This document shows, piece after piece, positions 1-7,125 of a DNA stretch of 17,518 nt. Position 1 is the stretch's first letter, and each line of letters begins with the position of its first letter. The DNA is from an uncultured bacterium (GTDB lineage Bacteria; Bacillota; Clostridia; Oscillospirales; Acutalibacteraceae), in the NCBI GenBank assembly GCA_945949625.1, contig CAMFFI010000007.1, positions 1-17,518 of the forward strand. Direction: 5' to 3'. Under the pieces are notes generated by a model. That model saw only the letters and a program-made list of their open reading frames with translations, did not search any database and had not been told where the DNA came from. Made by a program: the position numbers and the translations under genes.

Positions 1-79
1 ATTAATGACTTTTCAATAGAATTGAGTCGATAATTTTATGACATTTCAAATTATGCCGATTTATATTTTGCTTATTCCC

Positions 80-439
80 TTATTTGTAAATCAATTCATT
101 GTTGACAGTTTCCAATGCTCTGTTGCGGATTGAGTTCATCTTGCGTATCCATTCTGTTTGGTTTTCAGTTTTTAGCTGTTCGGTCACATTTTCTTTTTCG
201 GATAGTTGCTTTACAAGCGTTGCAAACAGTTCATTCGCCTGTCTATCAATATCTGATAGATAGTCCACAAACTTGCCGGAAGTCAGCAGATTATAATATT
301 TTATCTTGTGGTATCGGAGTAAATAATTTTTATGCCGCTGTCCGAAAACACCGATTTCGCATTTCGGTTGTTTAGGCAGCTTTAAGTTAGGCAAAAGATA
401 GTCGCCTTGTTGAGTGTAATTAATTTTAGTATTTGTCAT
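80..439 (-). CDS. tnpV: TnpV-family transposon-associated protein
   Basis: This 119-residue protein resembles TnpV, a small protein of unknown biochemical role found in clostridial transposons and integrative elements. Recognisable family features are the N-terminal GDYLLPNLKLP stretch, the IGVFGQRHKNYL segment, NLLTSGKFVDYL, and the C-terminal VTEQLKTENQTEWIRKMNSI. The length matches family members of about 110-125 residues, so it looks intact. I start it at the ATG at 439 because GGAGG lies at 452-448, 8 bases ahead; a longer version from a TTG at 454 would overlap this ribosome binding site. No site-specific recombinase or mobilisation gene is visible beside it, so here it is an orphan, possibly the edge or relic of an element extending left of the window. 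The family call is from memory of conserved motifs. Confidence 0.85.
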   Translation of the reverse strand: MTNTKINYTQQGDYLLPNLKLPKQPKCEIGVFGQRHKNYLLRYHKIKYYNLLTSGKFVDYLSDIDRQANELFATLVKQLSEKENVTEQLKTENQTEWIRKMNSIRNRALETVNNELIYK

Positions 440-454
440 AATGTTGACCTCCAA

Positions 455-728
455 AAATATTTTTTAGTCGGACAAACGATAATCGAATTTAGGTTGTTTT
501 TTAGTATTTTGCGTGCAACTCTTAAAAATGACTGCACTTTTGAATTTTTAAGCGTTGATTAAGCCGCTTACTGACTGCATTTTTGACAGCACTTTTGACT
601 GCGATTGACAGCGATTTTGACAGCACTTTATCTTAATTCAAGTGTTTTCAAGTTTACTCAAATAAAATGAGCAACAGCTCATAACCCCAGTATTTAAGCC
701 ATTTTAGAGCATTTTAAGAAAATTTGGC
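455..728. other. Intergenic region between tnpV and tRNA-Pro terminator
   Basis: About 270 bases without a supported gene. It holds the repeat cluster described separately. I see no convincing sigma-A promoter for tnpV and no complete gene on either strand. Several very short minus-strand frames are present but lack ribosome binding sites. Confidence 0.6.
531..629. repeat. Short direct repeats upstream of tnpV
   Basis: A 15-base word (TTTTGACAGCACTTT) occurs exactly at 581-595 and 615-629. Degenerate copies of the TTTTGAC(A/T)GC(A/G) core lie between and to the left, including one starting near 531. On the minus strand, the transcription direction of tnpV, this reads as repeated CTGTCAAAA units. 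One minus-strand frame stays open through the block and would encode a short Lys/Ser/Val-rich peptide, but it has no convincing start or ribosome binding site. It may be a recombinase-binding or end region of the tnpV element, or simple slippage-derived repeats. Confidence 0.55.
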
Positions 729-761
729 AAAAAATAAACGGTGGTTAAAAAACCACCGTTT
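729..761 (-). terminator. Rho-independent terminator of tRNA-Pro
   Basis: On the minus strand, directly after the tRNA CCA end, an 11-bp perfect stem (AAACGGTGGTT at 761-751 pairing with 746-736) closes a 4-base T loop and is followed by a run of six Ts at 734-729. This is a textbook intrinsic terminator for the tRNA transcript. Confidence 0.93.
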
Positions 762-762
762 T

Positions 763-839
763 TGGTCGAGGTGACAGGACTTGAACCTGCGGCATCTTGG
801 TCCCAAACCAAGCACTCTACCAAACTGAGTTACACCTCG
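763..839 (-). tRNA. tRNA-Pro(UGG)
   Basis: The minus strand folds into a complete 77-base cloverleaf. The acceptor arm CGAGGTG pairs with CACCTCG, followed by A and a genome-encoded CCA. The D-arm stem is ACTC/GAGT. The anticodon stem CTTGG/CCAAG encloses loop TTTGGGA with anticodon TGG at 805-803. There is a 5-base variable loop, and a T-arm GCAGG/CCTGT around TTCAAGT. UGG reads proline codons, and the overall sequence agrees with bacterial tRNA-Pro. It is a single-gene unit with its own promoter and terminator. A plus-strand open frame across this region is the familiar spurious product of translating a tRNA gene backwards. Confidence 0.98.
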
Positions 840-865
840 AAATATTGTTTTTTTAAAGCCTTATC

Positions 866-894
866 ATTATACAGTAACATTTTTCAATTGTCAA
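866..894 (-). promoter_or_regulatory. Consensus sigma-A promoter of tRNA-Pro
   Basis: On the minus strand TTGACA (894-889) and TATAAT (871-866) are both perfect consensus hexamers separated by exactly 17 bases. The predicted start of transcription is near 859, about 20 bases before the mature tRNA 5' end. This fits a strongly expressed tRNA gene. Confidence 0.93.
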
Positions 895-916
895 GAGGAT
901 TGTTTTATTTTTCTAC

Positions 917-945
917 TTGTTTTTTAATGCTAAATTTTGTATAAT
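917..945 (+). promoter_or_regulatory. Sigma-A promoter of membrane protein-pyr operon
   Basis: TTGTTT at 917-922 and TATAAT at 940-945 are separated by 17 bases. Transcription would begin near 952, giving a leader of roughly 44 bases before the ATG at 996. The leader is too short for a PyrR-type attenuator, and I see no other regulatory structure in it. Confidence 0.75.
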
Positions 946-995
946 AATATGGTATGAGTGTTTTTTATAATGAAAATTTTAAAAGGATGGTTAAG

Positions 996-2846
996 ATGAG
1001 GAAAGGTTTAAAGCTTTTCGGCATAATTTTTTCTGCAGTTATGCTGATTTTTACGTCTTCTTTTTCGGCTTTTTGTGCTGAAAATCATTATTACATAAAA
1101 GAATTAAAAATGAATATAGATTTGCCTGACGAAATGGTGGCAATTACCCGGGAAAGTGCGGAAACTGATAGATATTTTTCTGTTTTCGGTCTGGATTATG
1201 AAACCACTATGAAAAATTTTGAAAAATCCAATATTTATTTGCAGGGAATGTATGAGGACAGTTCAAGGATTTTTACCGTTACAATGGTTTCGGATGAAAA
1301 CAGCCAAAATATCGGCAATTATCACGAGCTTAACGACGACCAGCTTGTTGATGTTGAAAATTCCTTTTTGTCTGAACAGGAATATACAAGCTGTACTATG
1401 CAGAGATACAACGATTATGTTTTTATGGATTTGCAGTTTAAAACAGAAAGCGACGGGCAGACTGTTTATGCAAATCAATGCAATACGGTTGTAAACGGAA
1501 ATAATATTACCCTTACGTTTCAGCCTTCAAAAAACAGCCAGCTTACAAATGCCGATTATCAGACTATGTCGGCAGTACTTCAAAGCATAGAATTTTCCGA
1601 CAGAAATTCCTTAACTCCTTTAAGCGTTATTGAAAAGCCGGTGTTTTGGTACGCTGTAATCGGATTTGTGCTTGTTGCCGTAATTTTAATAATTGTGGTT
1701 AAGGTGTTGCTTAACAGAAGAAGCAGAAAACGCCGCAGTGATGAGAAAAAAACCGAGAAAAAAATCCGCAATCAGGAGATTCTGAAGGAGCTTGCACAGG
1801 AATTTACCACGCCGGCAGTAAACGATGTTTCCGACAGCAAGAGTTCTTATGATGAAGAGCCTGCATCACCCGGCGAAGAAAGTGCAGAGGATATTATAAA
1901 GCAATTCAGAAATTCCGAGTATTCTGAAAAGCTCAGAAAAAGCCAAGTCGCCGCTTATAATGAAACAAAATATGAGGAAGAAATAGATATTGATAATATA
2001 CGGGTTGCATCACAGGAGGCAAGTGTAAAAACCGAAAGCAATATACCGTTGTCATCCAAACAGGAAAATCCGGTTTTGAGAATTGTAACCCCTGATGATG
2101 AAGCTTCCGATGAGGAAAGCGTTTCGGCTGACAGTAAAACCAATGAAAATTCTTCCGAAAATCCCGTCAAAAATATTTCCGATGAAGAAATTGACGATTA
2201 TGACGAGAGCTTGGAGAATGACGAAGATTACGATGATTACGACGAATATGACGAATATGATGAAGATGATTACGACTATGAAGAAGACGACCTTGAAGAT
2301 AATAACGAAGTAATCGGAAGCGAAGAAAGCTTTGAACAAAGCGAGGATTATTTTGACGAGGCGTTGGATAAGGAAGAAGTATATTCAAGAACAAATGTTG
2401 AAGATGAGGATAAGTATGACGAAAGCCGAAAGATTTCAATAGACCCGCAAAAGGCTAAAAGAAAGGCAAAAACAGCAGGTGCAGTTGTATTAAACGGTAT
2501 TTTGATTTTCTTAAACGGAGTTAAGTCGTTCTTTATTCACCTTGGATATTTCTTTACGAATTTAGCAAGACTTATTAACAGAACATATAAAAGACACAAG
2601 CATAAAAAGGCAGAAATGAAAAAGCGCCGTCAGCAGGAGGAGGCTCGCCGCAGAAGACAGGAAAATCTTCAGCGCAAACAGCAAAGAAATCTGGAGAAGG
2701 ACGCTAACGGACTTGTAAAGGTTCACAGCCAAAGGAATTCTTCAACACATCGTCCTGCCGAACGGAGAAATTCAAGCAGAACAAGCGGTACAAACAGACC
2801 AAGCAGACCAAGCAGACCAAGCAGTACAAACAGAACAAGACGATAA
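996..2846 (+). CDS. Secreted-domain membrane protein with charged cytoplasmic tail
   Basis: I do not recognise the family. The 616-residue protein has an N-terminal signal peptide (residues 1 to about 28, basic then hydrophobic), an extracellular domain (about 29-213), one clear membrane segment (about 217-239), and a cytoplasmic part starting NRRSRKRR. The tail is strongly acidic at 397-436, almost only D, E and Y. It is followed by a second, amphipathic hydrophobic stretch (about 493-528) that may touch or cross the membrane, then a Lys/Arg/Gln-rich region (529-567) and a disordered end with RPS repeats. I chose the ATG at 996 because AAAGGATGG lies just before it; the frame's first ATG at 954 falls at the predicted transcription start. 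It is the first gene of the operon, with pyrC 15 bases downstream. Function is unknown; an envelope-anchored sensor or scaffold is a guess. Confidence 0.8.
   Translation: MRKGLKLFGIIFSAVMLIFTSSFSAFCAENHYYIKELKMNIDLPDEMVAITRESAETDRYFSVFGLDYETTMKNFEKSNIYLQGMYEDSSRIFTVTMVSDENSQNIGNYHELNDDQLVDVENSFLSEQEYTSCTMQRYNDYVFMDLQFKTESDGQTVYANQCNTVVNGNNITLTFQPSKNSQLTNADYQTMSAVLQSIEFSDRNSLTPLSVIEKPVFWYAVIGFVLVAVILIIVVKVLLNRRSRKRRSDEKKTEKKIRNQEILKELAQEFTTPAVNDVSDSKSSYDEEPASPGEESAEDIIKQFRNSEYSEKLRKSQVAAYNETKYEEEIDIDNIRVASQEASVKTESNIPLSSKQENPVLRIVTPDDEASDEESVSADSKTNENSSENPVKNISDEEIDDYDESLENDEDYDDYDEYDEYDEDDYDYEEDDLEDNNEVIGSEESFEQSEDYFDEALDKEEVYSRTNVEDEDKYDESRKISIDPQKAKRKAKTAGAVVLNGILIFLNGVKSFFIHLGYFFTNLARLINRTYKRHKHKKAEMKKRRQQEEARRRRQENLQRKQQRNLEKDANGLVKVHSQRNSSTHRPAERRNSSRTSGTNRPSRPSRPSSTNRTRR
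2187..2303 (+). repeat. Low-complexity acidic coding tract
   Basis: GAY/GAR/TAY codons are strung together to give a run of about 40 residues that are nearly all Asp, Glu or Tyr, including several DEYDEYDE-like units. The DNA is correspondingly quasi-repetitive (GACGAATATGA motifs), so copy number may vary between strains. Confidence 0.85.
2796..2824 (+). repeat. 9-bp tandem repeat encoding Arg-Pro-Ser
   Basis: Three perfect tandem copies of AGACCAAGC run from 2796 to 2822, followed by a partial unit. They are in frame and encode RPSRPSRPS near the C-terminus of the membrane protein. They are a likely site of slippage. Confidence 0.9.
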
Positions 2847-2861
2847 ATTAAGGATGTATTT

Positions 2862-4130
2862 ATGGACAGCTTACTGATAAAAAATGCAAGGGTAATTGAC
2901 CCGTCGCAAAATCTGGATACGCAGACGGATATTTATGTAAAAGACGGTGTTATTGCAATGCTGGGCGGAGAAATTCCCCAATGCGATAACATAATAGACG
3001 GAGAAAACCTTATAGCAGCACCGGGACTTGTTGATATGCACGTTCATTTGCGTGACCCGGGACAAACTCAAAAGGAAGATATTATAAGCGGCTGTAATGC
3101 AGCGGCGGCAGGAGGAGTTACAAGCTTGCTTGCAATGCCGAACACAATTCCGACTGTGGACAACGGAGAAACGGTAGAATATATTTTAGAAAAATCAAAA
3201 AACGCAAACAGCAAGGTTTACGTTGCCGCAAGCATAACAAAAGGACTGAAAAGCAAGGAAGCCTGCGATTTAAAAGAGCTTAAATATGCAGGTGCAATTG
3301 CATTGTCAGATGACGGCAGACCTGTGGAAAATACAGCAATTCTCAGAAATGCAATGATTGCCGCTCCCGAATTGAATATGACCGTAGTTGCCCATTGTGA
3401 AGATTTGTTTCTTGCAGATAAAGGCAAGATTAACGAGGGAAAGGTATCAAAGCAGTTAGGAGTAAAGGGTATTCCAAAGGCTGCCGAGGACTGCGGAACA
3501 GCAAGGGAAATTGCTCTTGCAGCGGCAGATAATGTTCCCATTCACATATGCCACGTCAGCACAAAAACCTCTGTTGATTTAATAAGAGACGCTAAGAACA
3601 GAGGGGTAAAGGTTACGGCGGAAACTGCACCTCATTACTTCACCTTCACGGAACAGGAGCTTTTAAAAAAAGACGCAGATTTCAGAATGAATCCGCCGTT
3701 GAGAACAGAGGAAGACAGGCTGGCTGTAATTAAGGGCTTGCAGGACGGAACGCTTGACGCAATCGCAACAGACCACGCACCTCATACACCGGAGGAAAAA
3801 GCCGATTTTGTATCTGCTCCCAACGGTTCAATAGGAATGGAAACCTCATTAAGCGCAGGTATTACAAGCCTTGTGTCAACAGGCTTGCTTACAATAAATC
3901 AGCTTATTGAAAAGATGAGCACAAACCCTGCAAGAATACTCAAAATTTGCGCAGGAACACTTAAAATCGGCGCACCTGCCGACATTGTGCTTTTTGATAT
4001 TAACGAAAAGTGGACGGTTGACCCGGATAAATTACACGGAAAAAGCAAGAACACACCATTTAAAAATATGACCCTTCAAGGCAAGGTGAAATATACAATA
4101 AAAGACGGCGAGGTCGTTTATAAACAATAA
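2862..4130 (+). CDS. pyrC: Dihydroorotase (PyrC, class I)
   Basis: This cytoplasmic zinc amidohydrolase interconverts N-carbamoyl-L-aspartate and dihydroorotate, step three of pyrimidine synthesis. The 422-residue length is normal for class I dihydroorotases. Visible motifs are the metal-binding HVH of DMHVHLRDPG (H60, H62), the SDDG motif (D150/D151), AHCED (H178), HICHVST (H231) and ATDHAPH (D304). The use of Asp near 150 instead of a carboxylated lysine is typical of the bacterial class I enzymes. The start follows AAGGA by 7 bases. It lies 15 bases after the membrane protein and 16 before the aldolase, so all are probably co-transcribed. The partners pyrB, pyrD and pyrE are not in the window. 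Confidence 0.96.
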   Translation: MDSLLIKNARVIDPSQNLDTQTDIYVKDGVIAMLGGEIPQCDNIIDGENLIAAPGLVDMHVHLRDPGQTQKEDIISGCNAAAAGGVTSLLAMPNTIPTVDNGETVEYILEKSKNANSKVYVAASITKGLKSKEACDLKELKYAGAIALSDDGRPVENTAILRNAMIAAPELNMTVVAHCEDLFLADKGKINEGKVSKQLGVKGIPKAAEDCGTAREIALAAADNVPIHICHVSTKTSVDLIRDAKNRGVKVTAETAPHYFTFTEQELLKKDADFRMNPPLRTEEDRLAVIKGLQDGTLDAIATDHAPHTPEEKADFVSAPNGSIGMETSLSAGITSLVSTGLLTINQLIEKMSTNPARILKICAGTLKIGAPADIVLFDINEKWTVDPDKLHGKSKNTPFKNMTLQGKVKYTIKDGEVVYKQ

Positions 4131-4146
4131 AACGGAGGATAAAATT

Positions 4147-5127
4147 ATGGCAAAAAAAGGCGATTTGCTTTCAGTAAGAAAGGATATACGAGTTGTTGAC
4201 GCAACAATTCGCGACGGAGGACTTTGTAACAATTTCAGATTTGACGATAAATTTGTCAAGGATTTGTACGAGGCAAATGTTAAAGCCGGCGTTGACTATA
4301 TGGAGTTCGGCTACAAAGCGTCAAAGGAAATATTTAATGAAAAGGATTTCGGCAAATGGAAATTCTGTAATGACGCAGACATCAGAAAAATAGTAGGCGA
4401 TAACAAAACAAAGCTTAAAATCGCAGTTATGGCTGACGTAGGAAGAACCGATTTTGAAAAGGACATTATTCCCAAAAAGGACAGTCCCATTGACCTTATC
4501 AGAATTGCTACATATATCAATACAATTCCCGCAGCAGTTGAAATGATTGAGGACTGTGCAAAAAAAGGCTATGAAACAACAATTAACATTATGGCTGTTT
4601 CAAAAGCAAATACGGAGGATATAATTACTGCTCTTGATATTCTGGGCAACAGCAGCGTCAATGCTTTTTATATAGTTGACAGCTACGGCGCCTTATATCC
4701 CGAGCAGGCGCGCCGTCTTGCAGAGCTTTATTGTGAAAAAGCAGAGCAGTACAAAAAGAGCGTGGGTATTCACGCTCACAACAACCAGCAGCTTGCTTTT
4801 GCAAATACAATTGAGGCTATGACTCAGGGCGTAAGCTATCTTGACGGTACTGTTGACGGAATGGGCAGAGGTGCAGGCAACTGTGCTCTGGAGCTTTTGC
4901 TTGGTTTCCTTAAAAACCCGAAATACAAGGTTGACCCGATTCTTAAAATTATTGAGCAGCATACTCACAAGCTCAGGGAAGACGGCGTAAAATGGGGATA
5001 TGACATTCCCTATATGCTGACAGGTCAGTACAACACTCATCCCCGTCCTGCAATATCTTTTGTAAAGGACGACAGAAAAGACTACTACAAATTTTCCAAT
5101 GAGCTTTATGATATAATTAACAGCTGA
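4147..5127 (+). CDS. DRE-TIM (HMGL-like) aldolase of unknown substrate
   Basis: The 326-residue protein has the TIM-barrel fold signatures of the HMG-CoA lyase/4-hydroxy-2-oxovalerate aldolase superfamily. The first strand carries VVDATIRDGG (R22, D23); the metal-binding GIHAHNNQQLA gives H209 and H211; and a C-terminal GMGRGAGN glycine-rich loop lies at 238-245. Family members cleave or form C-C bonds next to a carbonyl using a divalent metal. The closest match by motif is the hydroxyoxovalerate aldolase branch, but no acylating aldehyde dehydrogenase partner is nearby and the C-terminal region (about 280-326) is not one I recognise. GGAGG at 4134-4138 sets the start. It sits tightly between pyrC and pyrF, which suggests shared expression, but there is no known pyrimidine step for such an enzyme. 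Substrate is not assignable from sequence. Confidence 0.85.
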   Translation: MAKKGDLLSVRKDIRVVDATIRDGGLCNNFRFDDKFVKDLYEANVKAGVDYMEFGYKASKEIFNEKDFGKWKFCNDADIRKIVGDNKTKLKIAVMADVGRTDFEKDIIPKKDSPIDLIRIATYINTIPAAVEMIEDCAKKGYETTINIMAVSKANTEDIITALDILGNSSVNAFYIVDSYGALYPEQARRLAELYCEKAEQYKKSVGIHAHNNQQLAFANTIEAMTQGVSYLDGTVDGMGRGAGNCALELLLGFLKNPKYKVDPILKIIEQHTHKLREDGVKWGYDIPYMLTGQYNTHPRPAISFVKDDRKDYYKFSNELYDIINS

Positions 5128-5148
5128 TTTAAGACAGGAGAGATTAAC

Positions 5149-6084
5149 GTGTCACTTGATAGATTGATTGAAAAAATCGCAGAAAAACAAAACCCCACAG
5201 TTGCCGGACTTGACCCTAAGCTTGATTATATTCCCTCTTACATAAAGGAAGATTGCTTTGCAAAATACGGCAAAACACTTGAGGGTGCGGCACAGGCTTT
5301 GCTTGTATTCAACAAAGGACTTATTGACGCTTTGTGCGACGTTGTTCCTGCCGTAAAGCCCCAGGCTGCATATTATGAAATGTACGGCTGGCAGGGCGTA
5401 AGAACATTGGCTGAAACAATTAAGTATGCCCAATCAAAGGGTATGTTTGTTATGACAGACGGCAAGCGTAACGACATAGGCTCTACAATGGAGGCTTACG
5501 CAACGGCTCATTTAGGCGAAACAGATGTAGAGGGCGAAAGTCTTGAGGCTTTCGGTGCAGACGCTTTGACTGTCAACGGCTATTTAGGCAGTGACGGAAT
5601 CAAGCCCTTGCTTGATATTTGCAAAAATAAGGATAAGGGTATTTTTGTTCTGGCAAAAACCTCTAATCCAAGCTCGGGAGAATTACAGAACCTTAGCCTT
5701 GCAGACAGCGGTGAAACAATTTATGAGCATATGGGCAGAATGTGCGAAGGCTGGGGAAAAGAAGTTATGGGAAAATACGGCTATTCCGGCGTAGGCGCTG
5801 TTGTAGGCGCAACATATCCCCAACAGCTTAAGGAGCTTCGTGAAAAGCTGAGCACAACATTTTTCCTTGTACCCGGCTACGGTGCACAGGGCGGCGGTGC
5901 AGAGGATGTAAAATATGCCTTTGACAAAAACGGCTTAGGCGCTGTTATTAATTCAAGCCGAGGTATTATGTGCGCATATAAAAAGCAAAATGTTCCGGAG
6001 GAAGATTTTGCACAGGCGGCACGTAACGAGGCTGTCAGAATGAGGGATGAAATTCTTAATACAATAGGCGAAATAAAAATATAA
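5149..6084 (+). CDS. pyrF: Orotidine 5'-phosphate decarboxylase (type 2 PyrF)
   Basis: PyrF decarboxylates OMP to UMP, the last step of de novo pyrimidine synthesis, in the cytoplasm. The 311-residue length fits the longer type 2 subfamily. The active-site signature MTDGKRNDIGST supplies D104, catalytic K106 and D109; the N-terminal AGLDPKLDYIP and the phosphate-binding VPGYGAQGG and SSRGI segments are also present. Translation begins at a GTG with GGAG 8 bases upstream (5137-5140). It lies 21 bases after the aldolase and 17 before the GT8 gene, all on the same strand, in line with one operon. Confidence 0.96.
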   Translation: MSLDRLIEKIAEKQNPTVAGLDPKLDYIPSYIKEDCFAKYGKTLEGAAQALLVFNKGLIDALCDVVPAVKPQAAYYEMYGWQGVRTLAETIKYAQSKGMFVMTDGKRNDIGSTMEAYATAHLGETDVEGESLEAFGADALTVNGYLGSDGIKPLLDICKNKDKGIFVLAKTSNPSSGELQNLSLADSGETIYEHMGRMCEGWGKEVMGKYGYSGVGAVVGATYPQQLKELREKLSTTFFLVPGYGAQGGGAEDVKYAFDKNGLGAVINSSRGIMCAYKKQNVPEEDFAQAARNEAVRMRDEILNTIGEIKI

Positions 6085-6101
6085 TGCAGTTAATAACATA
6101 G

Positions 6102-7010
6102 ATGGTGAGGAAATTGAATATTGTAATTAATATAAATTCTAAATATTTATTTCCTGCAAGGACAATGCTTTTTTCATTGGCAGAAAATTATAAGGAAGAA
6201 TTGAATGTGTTTTGTTTGCACAGAGACCTTTCGCAAAAGGAAATAGACGGCTTAGGCAAATTTATTGCACAAAAATGTCACGGAAAGCTTAATGCCATAA
6301 ATATGGGCGAAAAATACAGTGATATGCAGAGTACTATTCCGCACATATCAATTGAAGCGTATTTTCGCTTGGATGCCGTACATATGTTGCCGGACAGCGT
6401 GGACAGATTTTTGTATCTTGACTGCGACCTTATAGTTAACGGTGATATAACCGAATTTTATCATCAATCTTTTGATGGCAACTTGATTGTTGCGTGTCCC
6501 GATTTAGGAATAGTAAATGAAGATTATTTAAACAATCTAAAGCAAAGAGATTTTCATTTTGCAGACGGACATATATATTTTAATTCTGGTGTGATTTTAT
6601 TCAATGCCGAAAAAATCCGTCATACTTTTACAATTGAAGATATACACAGCTATGTAGAGCGGTATAAGGATAAACTAATCTATATGGATCAGGATTTATT
6701 GAATGTTATTTACACCGGAAAGATTAAATATGCAGATGGAAATATTTATAATTTTCAATCGCATCCTTATGTTGAAATAGGATTAGATGATATAAGAGAA
6801 AAAAACATTGTTTTAGTTCATTTTTGTCACCATGTAAAGCCGTGGAATTACAGAAGGTTCAGCAAATCTAAATGGCTTTTCTGGAAATATGCAAAAAATG
6901 TGGGAGGAAGCAGTAAGGGAAAATATTTATTATTTAGGGCTTTTAATCCGATTTGCAGTTTCATATGGAAAAATGTAAGGGAGTTATATGTGAAAATTTT
7001 TGATTCATAA
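6102..7010 (+). CDS. Family 8 glycosyltransferase
   Basis: A retaining GT-A glycosyltransferase of the GT8 (LPS galactosyltransferase/glycogenin-like) family, expected to transfer a sugar from a UDP-sugar to a cell-surface glycan acceptor. The nucleotide/metal-binding DxD is YLDCDLIV (D107, D109); YFNSGVILFN (about 159-168), MDQD (195-198) and a C-terminal VHFCHHVKPW (H240) match family motifs. The start is uncertain: the ATG at 6102 lacks a clear ribosome binding site, whereas GGTGAGG at 6104-6110 precedes a TTG at 6114 that would begin the protein with LNIVININ, as in other GT8 proteins. It follows pyrF by 17 bases. Its sequence appears more AT-rich than the pyr genes, consistent with a later insertion. 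Acceptor and sugar cannot be read from sequence. Confidence 0.9.
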   Translation: MVRKLNIVININSKYLFPARTMLFSLAENYKEELNVFCLHRDLSQKEIDGLGKFIAQKCHGKLNAINMGEKYSDMQSTIPHISIEAYFRLDAVHMLPDSVDRFLYLDCDLIVNGDITEFYHQSFDGNLIVACPDLGIVNEDYLNNLKQRDFHFADGHIYFNSGVILFNAEKIRHTFTIEDIHSYVERYKDKLIYMDQDLLNVIYTGKIKYADGNIYNFQSHPYVEIGLDDIREKNIVLVHFCHHVKPWNYRRFSKSKWLFWKYAKNVGGSSKGKYLLFRAFNPICSFIWKNVRELYVKIFDS

Positions 7011-7074
7011 GACATTAGTACAATATATATTTAAACTTTTTAACAATATTATGAATTATTATTATATCTGCTTG

Positions 7075-7103
7075 TTGACTTTGTCGAAGATTAAGCGTAT
7101 AAT
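7075..7103 (+). promoter_or_regulatory. Sigma-A promoter of serC-serA
   Basis: TTGACT at 7075-7080 and a perfect TATAAT at 7098-7103 are separated by exactly 17 bases. Transcription should start near 7110, leaving a leader of about 69 bases before serC. Confidence 0.88.
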
Positions 7104-7114
7104 TTAAACGTATA

Positions 7115-7125
7115 GGCAATTTGCC
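7115..7125 (+). promoter_or_regulatory. 11-bp palindrome just downstream of serC promoter
   Basis: GGCAATTTGCC is a perfect palindrome around a central T. It starts about 12 bases after the -10 box, so it overlaps the early transcribed region. A second inverted pair, GCAATT at 7116-7121 with AATTGC at 7136-7141, overlaps it. The position suits a repressor operator, but the regulator is unknown. Confidence 0.35.

Noticed and set aside
1..79. Left edge of the window downstream of tnpV
   Set aside because: I find no gene, terminator or recognisable element end in these AT-rich bases.
741..944. Plus-strand open frame of 67 codons across the tRNA-Pro gene
   Set aside because: It is the reverse translation of the tRNA and its promoter region, and has no ribosome binding site.
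946..995. Possible pyrimidine attenuator (PyrR-binding leader) ahead of the pyr operon
   Set aside because: The leader is only about 44 bases and shows no anti-terminator or terminator hairpin.
1955..2439. Several minus-strand and alternative-frame open frames over the acidic tract
   Set aside because: They arise from the low-complexity GAY/TAY repeats of the real gene; the translations are simple Ile/Val/Phe or Met/Thr runs.
7011..7074. Terminator after the GT8 gene
   Set aside because: The AT-rich sequence has only weak pairing and no stable GC stem followed by a T run.
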